A stretch of 64,000 nt of DNA from Aquarana catesbeiana. Taxonomy: Eukaryota; Chordata; Amphibia; Anura; Ranidae. The position numbers and the translations under genes were made by a program. Each line of letters begins with the position of its first letter. Position 1 is the stretch's first letter. The DNA lies in contig NC_133327.1 of the NCBI RefSeq assembly GCF_042186555.1, positions 328,611,215-328,675,214 of the forward strand, given 5' to 3'. Below, in pieces: positions 11,120 through 21,932 of the stretch. A model generated the notes under the pieces. The model was not told where the DNA came from. It searched no databases and was given only the letters and a program-made list of their open reading frames with translations.

Positions 11120-13427
11120 CAGTGTTGCCAACAGCCCGTATTTTTACGGGCAGCCCGTAAAAACGGGCACTTTTTTCCCCGCCCGTAAATGTCCGTAGTA
11201 GCGGGAATGTGCCAGTAAAAAATAGCCATGATCGGTCCGGCTTGGAACTGCGCATGCGCAGTTCCGGAGCTTGCCGAGCAGATCCTCTATTCGGCCGGCG
11301 GGGGGGGGCGGATCTCACGGAGGCTGAGCGGCGCTGGCGCGCTTTACTGGTGGCAAGGCGAGTGATGTATTAGCACATCCCGCCACCAGGCGCACCAACA
11401 TTTAAAGTCTGTAACACTAATCTGGAGCACTGGACTGGAGCAGCAGGTCTCGGAGGCTGAGCAGCACGCGCCGGCGGAATGGAGGGGAGCCCTGCATCCA
11501 GGACCAGGCAATCCAGAGTCTACGGGAACCGGGGGGAGTCTGGGACAGAGTGACAGCCCAGCCGACGGTGACAGATGGTGATGGTGGCAGAGGGGGATGG
11601 ACTGGAGCAGGTCGTGTTGGTGGCAGAGGGGGATGGTGGCAGAGGGGGGTGGACTGGAGCAGGTCGTGTTGGTGGCAGAGGGGGGTGGACTGGAGCAGGT
11701 GGTGTTGGTGGCAGAGGGGGATGGAGGCAGAGGGGGATGGAGGCAGTCTGGCAGAGGGGGATGGTGGCAGAGGGGGGTGGAGGCAGGGTATGATGGTGGC
11801 AGAGGGGGATTGTGGCAGGGGGTGATGGTGGCAGAGGGGGTGAAGGCAGGGTATGATGGTGGCAGAGGGGATGGTGGCAGGGGGTGATGATGGCAGAGGG
11901 GGATGGAAGCAGGGTGTGATGGAGGCAGTCTGGCAGAGGGGGGATGGTGGCAGAGGGGGATGGAGGCAGGGTGTGATGGAGGCAGTCTGGCAGAGGGGGG
12001 ATGGTGTCAGGGGGTGATGGTGGCAGAGGGGGATGGAGGCAGGGTGTGATGGTGGCAGAGGGGGGGGGGGGTGAGACATGGTATGATGGTGGCAGAGGGG
12101 GTCGGTGGCAGAAGGGGATGGTGGCAGAGGGGGATGGACTGGAGCAGGTGATGTTGGTGGCAGAGGGGGATGGACTGGAGCAGGTGGTGTTGGTGGCAGA
12201 GGGGGGGTGGATGCAGTCTGGCAGGGGGTGATGGTAGCAGAGGGGGGTGGAGGCAGTCTGGCAGGGGGTGATGGTAGCAGAGGGGGGTGGAGGCAGTCTG
12301 GCAGGGGGTGATGGTGGCAGAGGGGGGTGGAGGCAGGGTATGATGGTGGCAGAGGGGGATTGTGGCAGGGGGTGATGATGGCAGAGGGGGATGGAGCAGG
12401 TGGTGATGGTGGCAGAGGGAGATAGTGGCAGAGGGGGATGGAGGCAGGGTGTGATGGAGGCAGAGGGGGGGTGGAGACATGGTATGATGGTGGCAGAGGG
12501 GTCGGTGGCAGAAGGGGATGGTGGCAGAGGGGGATGGACTGGAGCAGGTGGTGTTGGTGGCAGAGGGGGATGGACTGGAGCAGGTGGTGTTGGTGGCAGA
12601 GGGGGATGGAGGCAGAGGGGGATGGAGGCAGTCTGGCAGAGGGGGGATGGTGTCAGGGGGTGATGGTGGCAGAGGGGGGGGTGGAGACATGGTATGATGG
12701 TGGCAGAGGGGTTTGGTGGCAGAAGGGGATGGTGGCAGAGGGGGATGGACTGGAGCAGGTGGTGTTGGTGGCAGAGGGAGATGGAGGCAGGGAGTGATGG
12801 TGGCAGAGGGGGGGGTGGAGACATGGTATGATGGTGGCAGAGGGGGGTGGAGGCAGTCTGGCAGAGGGGGATTGTGGCAGGGGGTGATGATGGCAGAGGG
12901 GGATGGAGCAGGTGGTGATGGTGGCAGAGGGAGATAGTGGCAGAGGGGGATGGAGGCAGAGGGGGGGGGTGAGACATGGTATGATGGTGGCAGAGGGGGT
13001 CGGTGGCAGAAGGGGATGGTGGCAGAGGGGGGTGGACTGGAGCGGGTGGTGTTGGTGGCAGAGGGGGATGGAGGCAGAGGGGGATGGACTGGAGCAGGTG
13101 GTGTTGGTGGCAGAGGGGGATGGAGGCAGTCTGGCAGGGGGTGTTGGAGGCAGGGAGTAATGGTGACAGGTGATGGAGGCAGGAGGTGATTGGACTAGAT
13201 AATTCCTTATTATGTTGAAAATAACAAAAATATGTTTTTTTACCTTAATATCTACCTTAAATCACATTACTATTTGCCTAGCATACCTGTTTGTAGCCTA
13301 AATACTGAAATTTAGAACTAAAAATGTAATTTTGGAACTTTTGTGAAATGCCAGTAAAAACTTGGTGGTGCCAGTAAATCTTGGGGGTTGTGCCAGTAAA
13401 TTTCAATCTCGTAGGTTGGCGACACTG
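11120..13427 (+). mobile_element. Non-autonomous hAT-type element loaded with a G-rich minisatellite
   Basis: Ends CAGTGTTGCCAAC (11120-11132) and GTTGGCGACACTG (13415-13427) are inverted, flanked by an exact 8-bp duplication ATTAAAAG (11112-11119, 13428-13435). The family A repeat it landed in confirms the empty site. Subterminal copies of gccagtaaa occur near both ends. About 1.6 kb of the 2.3 kb is minisatellite. No transposase frame. The very long Pro/His/Ser-rich frames on the minus strand across 11417-12977 are the antisense of the array and are not genes. Confidence 0.93.
11573..13190 (+). repeat. G-rich minisatellite with higher-order units
   Basis: The basic unit is a 12-16-bp word, ggtggcagaggggga(t), assembled into longer modules: one with tggactggagcaggtggtgttggtggcag, one with gaggcagtctggcag, one with gagacatggtatgatggtgg. 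The gagacatgg module recurs near 12071, 12474, 12684, 12818 and 12972, showing amplification of multi-unit blocks rather than single units. Confidence 0.92.
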
Positions 13428-13505
13428 ATTAAAAGTCAGCAGCTGCAGTATTTGTAGCTGCTGACTTTTAATTTTTTTTTTTTTGTAAGCCAAACTCCAC
13501 TTTAA

Positions 13506-14261
13506 CTCATGGTTTACACCTATGCATTTTTGCGTTTTGACATGTTTAAAGTTCACATCTGTGCAGTTTGAGCCGATGCATTTTTTTGGAAAGGATCAGG
13601 GACTTGTTTTTCCACAGCAAAATACCAAAATGATGCGTTTTTTTTTTTGGGGGGGGGGGGGGGTTGTTTTGGTTAATCTGAAAGTATGACTGTTTTGTTC
13701 AATCTGAAAATATGACCGTTTTGTTCATGGAGTGCCAAATTTGATGTGACTTTACACTGTCTGGCACTCAAGTAGCATCAAAGTCACACCAAGTAGTGCA
13801 GGAACCATAGCTCTTAACCCTAGCATACGACTTTGGATGCATTAAGGGTCCTGTACTACTTTTGATGCTACTTGAGTGACAGAGATTGTAAAGTCTCATC
13901 AAAGTCATATCAACATGAACAGAACTGTCATACTTGCCATTAAACAGAAAACTACACAAAACGCATCGAAAACGTGTTCAAAGATACAAAACGCATCAAC
14001 CACATCCTGCAGCGAGCAAAACATGTGAGCCCCACAGATGCACTCCCAACACAAGGGGGTGGTTCTCTGACACCACCCAGTTACAGTATCACCCACAGTC
14101 AGAGGATCTGTGTGAAGAGGAGCAGATAATTATACATTGGAGGAATCGGCAATGGCAGTTTAGATCATACCTTCTTCTTCTTTTTTTCTTTTTTTTTTAC
14201 CACTAACACTACCAGGTATTTGCACACCATTTTGTAAGAGCATTGAGCTTCATGAGAGTTC
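13506..14261. repeat. Non-coding palindromic repeat debris
   Basis: Within 13720-13925, tggcactcaagtagcatcaaagtcaca and the later tttgatgctacttgagtga are inverted to one another. The agtagtgcaggaacc block also occurs at 24640-24655. This looks like two related fold-back MITEs. No gene. Confidence 0.45.
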
Positions 14262-14575
14262 TTTAAAGGATATTAAAAAATAATAAATGCACATTTTTTT
14301 GCAGGTAAAACAATTGCATTCATTTTGTTTATTTTGGAGCCTGTAAAGCATCGCACCAGCAATCAGCAGGTCACCTGCAGATCTGTCAGTGTATCTGTGT
14401 ACCTGTACATCCCATACAGTCAAGCAGATACGATCTGACAGGAAGAATTAATTAACTACCACAGTTCTTCACGGCACCGCTCGTGGTAGTTCATTGAGAA
14501 CTACAAGCCGACCGCTGCAAAGGATGTTGGGGCTTGTAGTTCATTCACACACACAGCTGTGTGAATAAGGCCCCT
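14262..14575 (-). repeat. MITE-like repeat E, copy 2 (inverted)
   Basis: The blocks seen at 9557-10015 return in reverse order and orientation: atgcacatttttttgcag, cagcaatcagcaggt, tggtagttcattgagaactacaagc, acacagctgtgtg. Borders are approximate. Confidence 0.6.
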
Positions 14576-15454
14576 TTTACACATGCCTTCAGTTTGTTTC
14601 ATCAGTTCAGTCATGTTTTTTCAACGTTCTTTACATCCAGTCCACTTGAGTCAAATTTTCTTTATTGTACATCATGGGACACAGAGCACCATAATAATGA
14701 CTATCTGGGTTATACACTACCTTTAGGTGATTGGACACTGGCAACCATTAGTAAGAAAGTTCCCCCCCATATAACCCCTCCCATACAGGAAGTACCTCAG
14801 TTTTTTCGCCAGTGTCTTGAAGGTGATGGTAATGGCTGTTTGAAGCTCTTCAAAACTTAATGGTGTCTCGGTAAAAGGGCATTATGATCGGATTCATTCG
14901 GGTAGCATGAAGGCTAAAATGGATGGTACCCGAGCCTCGGAAGCAGGGGCGAGGTTTTGCCCGTAATGTGTCCTATATGGCACCGGACCCTGGTACTTGG
15001 TATTCCTGGTCTGTTTTTTGCCCAAGGTAAACCAAAAGGGTGCTTTACGGGTCCAAGGGTGTGGACCCTGAGCAGAAGGGGGACCCGGTCCTTGAAGGTC
15101 CAGCAGAGACAAAACCCGCCATGATGGGAGGGAGATTGGATCTATTAAATCAGATCCTGCAGCAAGGATTGGTAAATGCTCCCTCTGGGATGGCTATTTT
15201 ATTTTTCCTCCTCCAAGTAGCAGTGCCGTGTTGAACCTCCTACCGGTACAGCATGCTACAAGAGGCTCTGGCTTCTGGCGGTGCACTGAAGGGACACCGA
15301 GCGGTACTGTGCACATGAGTCTGAGAGTTTGGACACGGCTACTGCAGGTTTGACTGGGGGATTATTGAAAGTCTGTGATAGCTGCTATATGCTGGATTAC
15401 AGCTTGTTGTTTGGAGGGAGTATCTTTTCTTCGTTCTGGTATTACTTGTGAGCA

Positions 15455-16823
15455 ATGTCTTCCAGAAAACGAGGTGGGGGTAGCGCAGCAAGTAAGGGTG
15501 CAAGTGTTCCACCTTTGGGTTCAGGGGACCAACCTCATATTACTGCTGCATTAGCCTCCTCTGAAAGACCTGCGGCATCTAGCCAATCTGAGCCATTAAG
15601 CCTGTCAGGCATTGTCGCCACTACCAATGTCTCTGCCTCTGCTTACGTTACTAAAGACTATTTGGCATCAGTCTTAGCGGGCCTTGAGGACAAAATAGCT
15701 GGTATGATTGCCACAGTAGTGTAGGGAGGGAAAAAACATAATAGATCTACCTCTCCTGATTCTGGCCCCAGTGGGGATTTACCTGGTTAGGTCCAGATTG
15801 GGCAGAGGAGGTGGCCGTGAAGGATCGAGAGGAAGGGGAGATTGAGGATTCCTCTTCAGAGGAATCTGGTTCGGAGGAGCCTTTTTCAGCCTCCCATTCT
15901 CAAAGGTTGTTCATCCAGTCTCTTGCTGAAATAGTGAGGGCTGGGTTTAAATTACCCCCGGTTCAGGTGCCAGAAGTCTCTTGTTCCCCATTAGGATCCT
16001 TGCATCCTCAGCAAGGTTCCCAGGCTTTCCCTTTGCATCGGTTGTTGGAGCAGGTGATGTATGCAGACTGGGATCATCCTGACAGGGTATTCATGCCTCC
16101 AAAAAGGTTCTCTTCATTGTATACTATGGAGGGAAAGTTCAGGAAGAAACGGGCGGCGCATGCCTTTGGTTGATGCTGCCATTTCCTCAGAGAATAAAAG
16201 TTTAACCTGTCCAGTTGATAATGCTCAGGTGTTTAAGGATCCAGCTGATAAAAGCTAGAATCTTTGCTGAAAGCTTCCTTTGCGGTTGCTGGTTCAGCAG
16301 TACAGACGGCGATTGTGGCTATCGGTATTTGCCAGTCCTTGAAGAACCATTTAAAGAGGTTATTTAGGAACCTACCTTCTCAGGAGGAGACTACCGAGGA
16401 GTTATCAGAGCTTCCTCGCGCTTTGTGCTTTGCAGTAGACGCACTGAAGGATTCGATTCAGCAGATGTCTCGTTTTGTGCTACTGTCGGTACATATGCGC
16501 AGGGTCTTGTGGCTAAAGAACTGGTCAGCCGAATTGCCGTGCAAAAGGTTGCTGTCAGCATTTCCATTTCATGGAGAACGCCTATTTGGGGAAGATTTGG
16601 ATAAATATATCCAGAAAAGCTCAGGGGGTAAGAGTGCGTTGCTGCCCATTAAAAGGAGAGGCAAACAGCCTTCCGTTTTAAGATTCCTAGTGCTCCAGGG
16701 CTGAGTGTCTCGTCTCCCAAGCGGTTTCGACGGCCCCAGCCGTCTGGATTTAAAAAGCCTCAGGGTCAGAAAAAGCCCTGGGCTCAAAAATCGGCCAAGC
16801 CTAACTCCAAGTCTACTTTATGA
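15455..16823 (+). pseudogene. DIRS gag-like protein, copy B
   Basis: Starts at the ATG at 15455 (MSSRKRGGG...). It has a Ser/Ala-rich head and a VTKDYLASVLAGLEDKIAGM block, then a TAG stop at 15722-15724. It continues in the same and later in other frames with an acidic, Ser-rich stretch and EEPFSASHSQRLFIQSLAEIV (matching copy C at about 62800), an AIGICQSLKN block, then VLWLKNWSAELPCKRLL and FPFHGERLFG. It closes with a strongly basic tail ending at TGA 16821-16823. Frames change near 16165 and 16255. Non-functional as it stands. Confidence 0.8.
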
Positions 16824-16825
16824 AG

Positions 16826-17573
16826 GGGCAACCCCACTTATATGGGTGGGGGGGAGGCTACGGCTATTCTCGGAGGCTTGGGAAAAACTTGTGTAGGACA
16901 GGTGGGTCATTTCCACTGTGGCGCAAGGTTACAAAATAGAGTTCCGAGAATTCCCTCCTTCTTGGTATCTGAGCTCCAGGGTTCCCACGGAACCGGTAAA
17001 TAGAAAATATCTATTCCTGGCCTTGGAGCGCCTGGAAAAGCAGGAGGTAATTATCAAGGTTCCGCACAACGAAAGATTTGAGGGGTTTTATTCAAATCTC
17101 TTCACAGTGCCAAAACCAAGTGGAGAGGTAAGGCCCATTTTGGACCTCAAAGCTCTCAATTCCTGAACATTCGATCCTTCCATATGGAGTCAATTCATTC
17201 AGTGATAGCTTCCCTAAGAAGAGGGGAATATTTGGCGTCCATAGATATCAAGGATGCGTACCTGCATGTACCGATCTTCATCAAAATTTCTTCATGTCGC
17301 AGTGGAAGAGTGTCACTTTCGATTTGTGGCTTTGCCATTCGGTCTAGCCACAGCCCCCTGGGTGTTCACAAAGATTCTGGCCCCGGTGTTGGCATCCCTA
17401 AGGGCTCAAGGAATCTCGGTGGTAGGGTATTTGGACAATCTTCTACTAAAGGATTGATCTCACCCAGACCTGGCATGAAACGTAGCCAGGACGGTTCAGT
17501 TCTTGGAACTCCTAGGTTGGGTCCTAAATGTGGACAAATCAGCCCTTCGCCCAGGCTCAGGTTCTGGTATACA
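16826..17573 (+). pseudogene. DIRS reverse transcriptase, N-terminal and catalytic part, copy B
   Basis: Recognisable RT blocks: LFTVPKPSGEVRPILDLKALN (about 17098-17160), ASIDIKDAYLHVPI (about 17237-17280, first catalytic Asp), FVALPFGLATAPWVFTK (frame shifted, about 17320-17370) and GYLDNLLLK (17425-17451). The usual YLDD active-site box reads YLDN here, losing a catalytic Asp. In-frame stops and two shifts are present. The coding sequence is cut at 17573 by the LINE and resumes at 20343 with LDTTQAKVFLPSTKA. Confidence 0.85.
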
Positions 17574-20342
17574 TAGTTACATAGTTACATAGTAGGTGAG
17601 GTTGAAAAAAGACACAAGTCCATCAAGTCCAACCTATGTGTGTGATTATGTGTCAGTATTGCATTGTATATCCCTGTATGTTGTGGTCATTCAGGTGCTT
17701 ATCTAATAGTTTTTTGAAGCTATCAATGCTCCCCGCTGAGACCACCGCCTGTGGAAGGGAATTCCACATCCTTGCCGCTCTTACAGTAAAAAACCCTCTA
17801 CGTAGTTTAAGATTAAACCTCTTTTCTTCTAATTTTAATGAGTGGCCACGAGTCTTGGTAAACTCTCTTCTGCGAAAAAGTTTTATCCCTATTGAGGGGT
17901 CACCAGTCCGGTATTTGTAAATTGAAATCATATCCCCTCTCAAGCGTCTCTTCTCCAGAGAGAATAAGTTCAGTGCTCGCAACCTTTCCTCATAACTAAT
18001 ATCCTCCAGACCCTTTATTAGCTTTGTTGCCCTTCTTTGTACTCGCTCCATTTCCAGTACATCCTTCCTGAGGACTGGTGCCCAGAACTGGACCGCATAC
18101 TCTAGGTGCGGCCGGACCAGAGTCTTGTAGAGCGGGAGAATTATCGTTTTATCTCTGGAGTTGATCCCCCTTTTAATGCATGCCAATATTCTGTTTGCTT
18201 TGTTAGCAGCAGCTTGGCATTGCCTGCCATTGCTGAGCCTATCATCTACTAGGACCCCCAGGTCCTTTTCCATCCTAGATTCCCCCAGAGGTTCTCCCCC
18301 CAGTGTATAGATTGCATTCATATTTTTGCCACCCAAATGCATTATTTTACATTTTTCTACATTGAACCTCATTTGCCATGTAGTCGCCCACCCCATTAAT
18401 TTGTTCAGGTCTTTTTGCAAGGTTTCCACGTCCTGCGGAGAAGTTATTGCCCTGCTTAGCTTAGTATCGTCTGCAAATACAGAGATTGAACTGTTTATCC
18501 CATCCTCCAGATCGTTTATGAACAAATTAAATAGGATTGGTCCCAGCACAGAACCTTGGGGAACCCCACTACCCACCCCTGACCATTCTGAGTACTCCCC
18601 ATTTATCACCACCCTCTGAACTCGCCCTTGTAGCCAGTTTTCAATCCATGTACTCACCCTATGGTCCATGCCAACAGACCTTATTTTGTACAGTAAACGT
18701 TTATGGGGAACTGTGTCAAATGCTTTTGCAAAATCCAGATACACCACGTCTACAGGCCTTCCTTTATCTAGATGGCAACTCACCTCCTCATAGAAGGTTA
18801 ATAGATTGGTTTGGCAAGAACGATTCTTCATGAATCCATGCTGATTACTGCTAATGATATCGTTCGTATTACTAAAATCCTGTATATAGTCCCTTATCAT
18901 CCCCTCCAAGAGTTTACATACTATCGATGTTAGGCTAACTGGTCTGTAATTCCCAGGGATGTATTTTGGGCCCTTTTTAAATATAGGAGCTACATTGGCT
19001 TTTCTCCAATCAGCTGGTACCATTCCAGTCAGTAGACTATCTGTAAAAATTAGGGACAACGGTCTGGCAATCACTTGACTAAGTTCCCTAAGTACCCTCG
19101 GATGCAAGCCATCTGGTCCCGGTGATTTATTAATGTTAAGTTTCTCAAGTCTAATTTTAATTCCGTCCTCTGTTAACCATGGAGGTGCTTCCTGTGTTGT
19201 GTCATGAGGATAAACACTGCAGTTTTGGTTACTGAAGCCCCCCGATTCACTCGTGAAGACTGAGGAGAAGAATAAATTCAATACCTTCGCCATCTCCCCA
19301 TCCTTTGTAACCAGATGTCCTTCCTCATTCTTTATGGGGCCAATATGGTCTGTCCTCCCTTTTTTACTGTTTACATACTTAAAGAATTTCTTGGGATTTT
19401 TTTTGCTCTCCTCCGCTATGTGTCTTTCATGTTCTATCTTAGCTGTCCTAATTGCACCTTTACATATCCTGTTGCATTCTTTATAAAGTCTGAATGCTGA
19501 GGATGATCCCTCAACCTTGTATTTTTTGAAGGCCTTCTCCTTTGCTTTTATATGCATTTTTACATTGGAGTTAAGCCATCCAGGACTTTTGTTCGCTCTT
19601 TTAAATTTATTACCCAATGGGATACATTGGCTAATGCCCTTATTTAATATGCTCTTAAAGCAAACCCATCTCTCCTCCGTAGTCTTTGTTTCTAATATTT
19701 TATCCCAGTTTATGCCTTTTAGCAAGGTTTGTAGTTTAGGGAAGTTGGCTCTTTTGAAATTCAGTGTCTTTGTATTCCCTTTATGTTTCCTATTTGTGTG
19801 ATTTATACTGAAACTAATTGACCTGTGATCGCTGTTACCTAAATTGCCCCGCATTTCCACATCCGTGATCAGGTCTGTATTGTTGGTAATCAGCAGATCC
19901 AGTAATGTTTTATTTCTAGTTGGTGCGTCTACCATCTGACCCATAAAATAGTCCTGCAAGACATTAAGGAACTGGCGAGCCTTAAATGAATGCGCGGTTC
20001 CCTCCGCCCAATCTATGTCTGGATAATTAAAATCCCCCATTATGATAACACTTCCCATCCTTGCTGCTACTCCAATTTGTGATAGGAGATCCGTCTCCAC
20101 TTCCTCCCTCAGGTTTGGGGGCCTATAGCATACTCCCAGTATTATTTTCCCCTTAGCTTTATCCCTTTGGAGCTCTACCCATAAGGATTCCACCTCCTCT
20201 CTAGCTCCCTCAGTGATGTCATCTCTCACATTCACTTGTACATTATTCTTGATATATAGGCATACCCCTCCCCCTTTTTTACCCTCTCTATCCTTGCGGT
20301 ATAGGGTATACCCTTGAATGTTAGCCAGCCAATCATGAGAGA
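17574..20342 (-). mobile_element. CR1-clade non-LTR retrotransposon, 5'-truncated
   Basis: The minus-strand 3' end is at 17574, in a short repeated ATGTAACT tail (tacatagttacatagttacatag on +) with no poly-A, as in CR1 elements. A 3' region with ttggacttgatggacttgtgtc precedes it. The 5' end stops inside the endonuclease domain at about 20342, where DIRS RT sequence continues. A related 3' tail lies at 40880-40940 in NT5E intron 3. No clear target duplication is seen. Confidence 0.88.
17653..20342 (-). CDS. CR1-type ORF2: endonuclease-reverse transcriptase, N-terminally truncated
   Basis: About 896 codons are open without a stop. The endonuclease part shows IIMGDFNYPDIDW and GNSDHRSI; the first catalytic Asn/Glu block is absent because of truncation. 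RT motifs in order: NKSPGPDGLHPRVL, NYRPVSLTSI, VVYLDFAKAFDTVPH, GVPQGSVLGPILFN and the FADDTKL catalytic box, then MGWATTWQMRFNVEKCKIMHLG and a C-terminal RRATKLIKGL...FTVRAARMWNSLP block typical of CR1. The open frame extends to an ATG at 20403, but its first roughly 20 codons are antisense DIRS, so that start is an artefact of insertion. The intact frame implies a recent insertion. Confidence 0.9.
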
Positions 20343-21063
20343 GCTTGATCTTGGACACAACCCAGGCAAAAGTGTTTTTGCCTTCCACAAAGGCCAGGTC
20401 CATAGTGGAGCTTTTCTGGATGATAAAGGGGAAAAAAGAATCCTTCTATTCGGCTATGCATGAGGTTACTGGGCAAGATGGTGTCATTCAACGCAGTCCC
20501 TTGCGCACAGTTCCATTCCAGGATGTTCCAGAACAACAAGCCTGGAACAAGGTTACTCAGACTTTGGATTGTCCAATGTCTCTGTCCCCAAGGGTGAAAC
20601 AGAATCTCTCATGGTGGTCAAGGCCCAACAACTTGAGAAAGGGGAAAATCATTTTCGCCTATAACCTGGAAGGTGGGGACCATGGATGGCAGTCTTTTTT
20701 GGCTGGGGAGCAGTCCTGGAGGAAGCATCAATCCAGGGGAAATGGTCCCGAGCAGAAAGAAACTTGCCCATCAATCTCTTAGAGATTCGGGCAGCTCGGT
20801 TGGCTCTAGATTTCTGGCCAACCAGGTTACAGGGATTTCCTGTCTGGATCCAGTCCGACAACTCCACGGTGGCATATATCAACCACCAAGGAGGCAACAG
20901 GAGCCAGGCAGCCCAGAGGGAAGTAAATCATATTCTAGCTTGGGCAGAGAGGGGCATGTGCTGTTTCTTTCGGCAGTATTTATACCGGGAGTGGACAATT
21001 GGCAGGCGGACTTTCTGAGTCGCCAACAGTTGTTGCCAGCGGAGTGGTCCCTTCATCCCAAAG
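20343..21063 (+). pseudogene. DIRS RT end and RNase H domain, copy B
   Basis: Resumes the polyprotein after the LINE with ILDTTQAKVFLPSTKAR. The RNase H part contains SLFWLGSSPGG / GWGAVLEEASIQGKWS in overlapping frames, then INLLEIRAARLALDFW (catalytic Glu), WIQSDNSTVAYINHQGG (catalytic Asp) and the distal ADFLSRQQL block. The domain removes RNA from the RNA/DNA hybrid. One frameshift near 20690 and another near 21010. Continues past the next insert at 21769 with QICQRLGTPDVDLLAS. Confidence 0.8.
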
Positions 21064-21768
21064 TGTTTCATCAGATCTATACAAAAATAACATATATGAT
21101 CCAGACAGTATAAAAAATATGCCGTCCAAAATGTTAAAGCAGCGCTGATGCTGGATAAATGTCCAACTCCACAAACATGTATGGTATACACTCTGATGAT
21201 GTAGCAAAGTAAGTCTTATAACAGTGGGTGATCCTAGGCAGTAGATAAGTGCACCCTACATCAACTCCCAGTCTTCACCATGCGAGGCACTCCTTCCCCT
21301 ATGGGGTTTGAACTCACCAAATAGATGAAAGAAACAGCCTTAAATTATTATTATTATTTAGGATTTTTATAGCACCAGCAGTTTACGGAGCGCTTAACAA
21401 CTTGAGGGTAGAGAGTACAAGTACAATACACTTTAATACAGGAGGAATCAGAGGGCCCTGCTCCTTAGAGCTAGTGTTGTGCTCCAAAGGGATTCATAAA
21501 AACACAAAAGAGCTGACATAGCGTGATCCTGTTTTATTAGAAATAACCAAAATATAGCAAACCCTGAATCCAATCTAAGTACAATGTAACACTGATAGAA
21601 GAACATTTAGAAATTGAGTGTACAATCACCAAGTCTCCTGGTCCCAAAACAGCACGTGTTGCATACACCGCGTCCGCGATCACTTCCTGGTTTGGGAACA
21701 GCTGTCGGTGAAGCGCACTCCTCACTTCTGGTTACGCCGTGTAAGCCACACCCTGTTTCATCAGATCT
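21064..21768. mobile_element. Unclassified retroposon-like insert with 15-bp target duplication
   Basis: TGTTTCATCAGATCT occurs at 21064-21078 and 21754-21768, and the host DIRS reading (KVFHQICQRLG) needs only one copy. The 675-bp insert has no poly-A and no coding frame. Near its left end is gcagcgctgatgctgg. Inside (about 21345-21475) is a ttattattattta...agcaccagcagtttacggagcgctt segment resembling L2/SINE-type 3' tails, probably a second nested event. Confidence 0.8.
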
Positions 21769-21932
21769 GCCAACGTTTGGGTACCCCAGATGTGGATCTG
21801 TTGGCGTCCCAGGTTTGAAACCAAGCTGGACAGGTTTGTATCCAGAGCCAGAGATCCATCTTCTGTCGGAACAGATGCATTAGTAGTTCCTTGGGGTCAG
21901 TATTCCCTGATGTATGTGTTTCCTCCAGTTCA

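Larger units (their letters stand above)
10784..13505 (+). repeat. TTAA MITE family A, long copy split by a hAT element
   Basis: 10784-11119 and 13436-13505 together match family A: aaaatggaacttccgctttaag, a GC-rich core with gatgagcggggct and ccccgcatcgctggaca, gtgtccaatt, the gtcagcagctgcag palindrome and a right end closing on TTAA (13502-13505). The hAT element at 11120-13427 sits between. The 30768-31164 copy shows the uninterrupted order. Confidence 0.8.

Noticed and set aside
11417..12977. Very long minus-strand frames rich in Pro, His, Ser (up to 485 codons) and plus-strand Gly/Glu/Trp-rich frames
   Set aside because: They are translations of the G-rich minisatellite in all frames; overlapping frames on both strands stay open because the unit lacks stops. 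No family resemblance.
20343..20403. Extra N-terminus of the CR1 protein
   Set aside because: Antisense of DIRS RT; excluded from the LINE.
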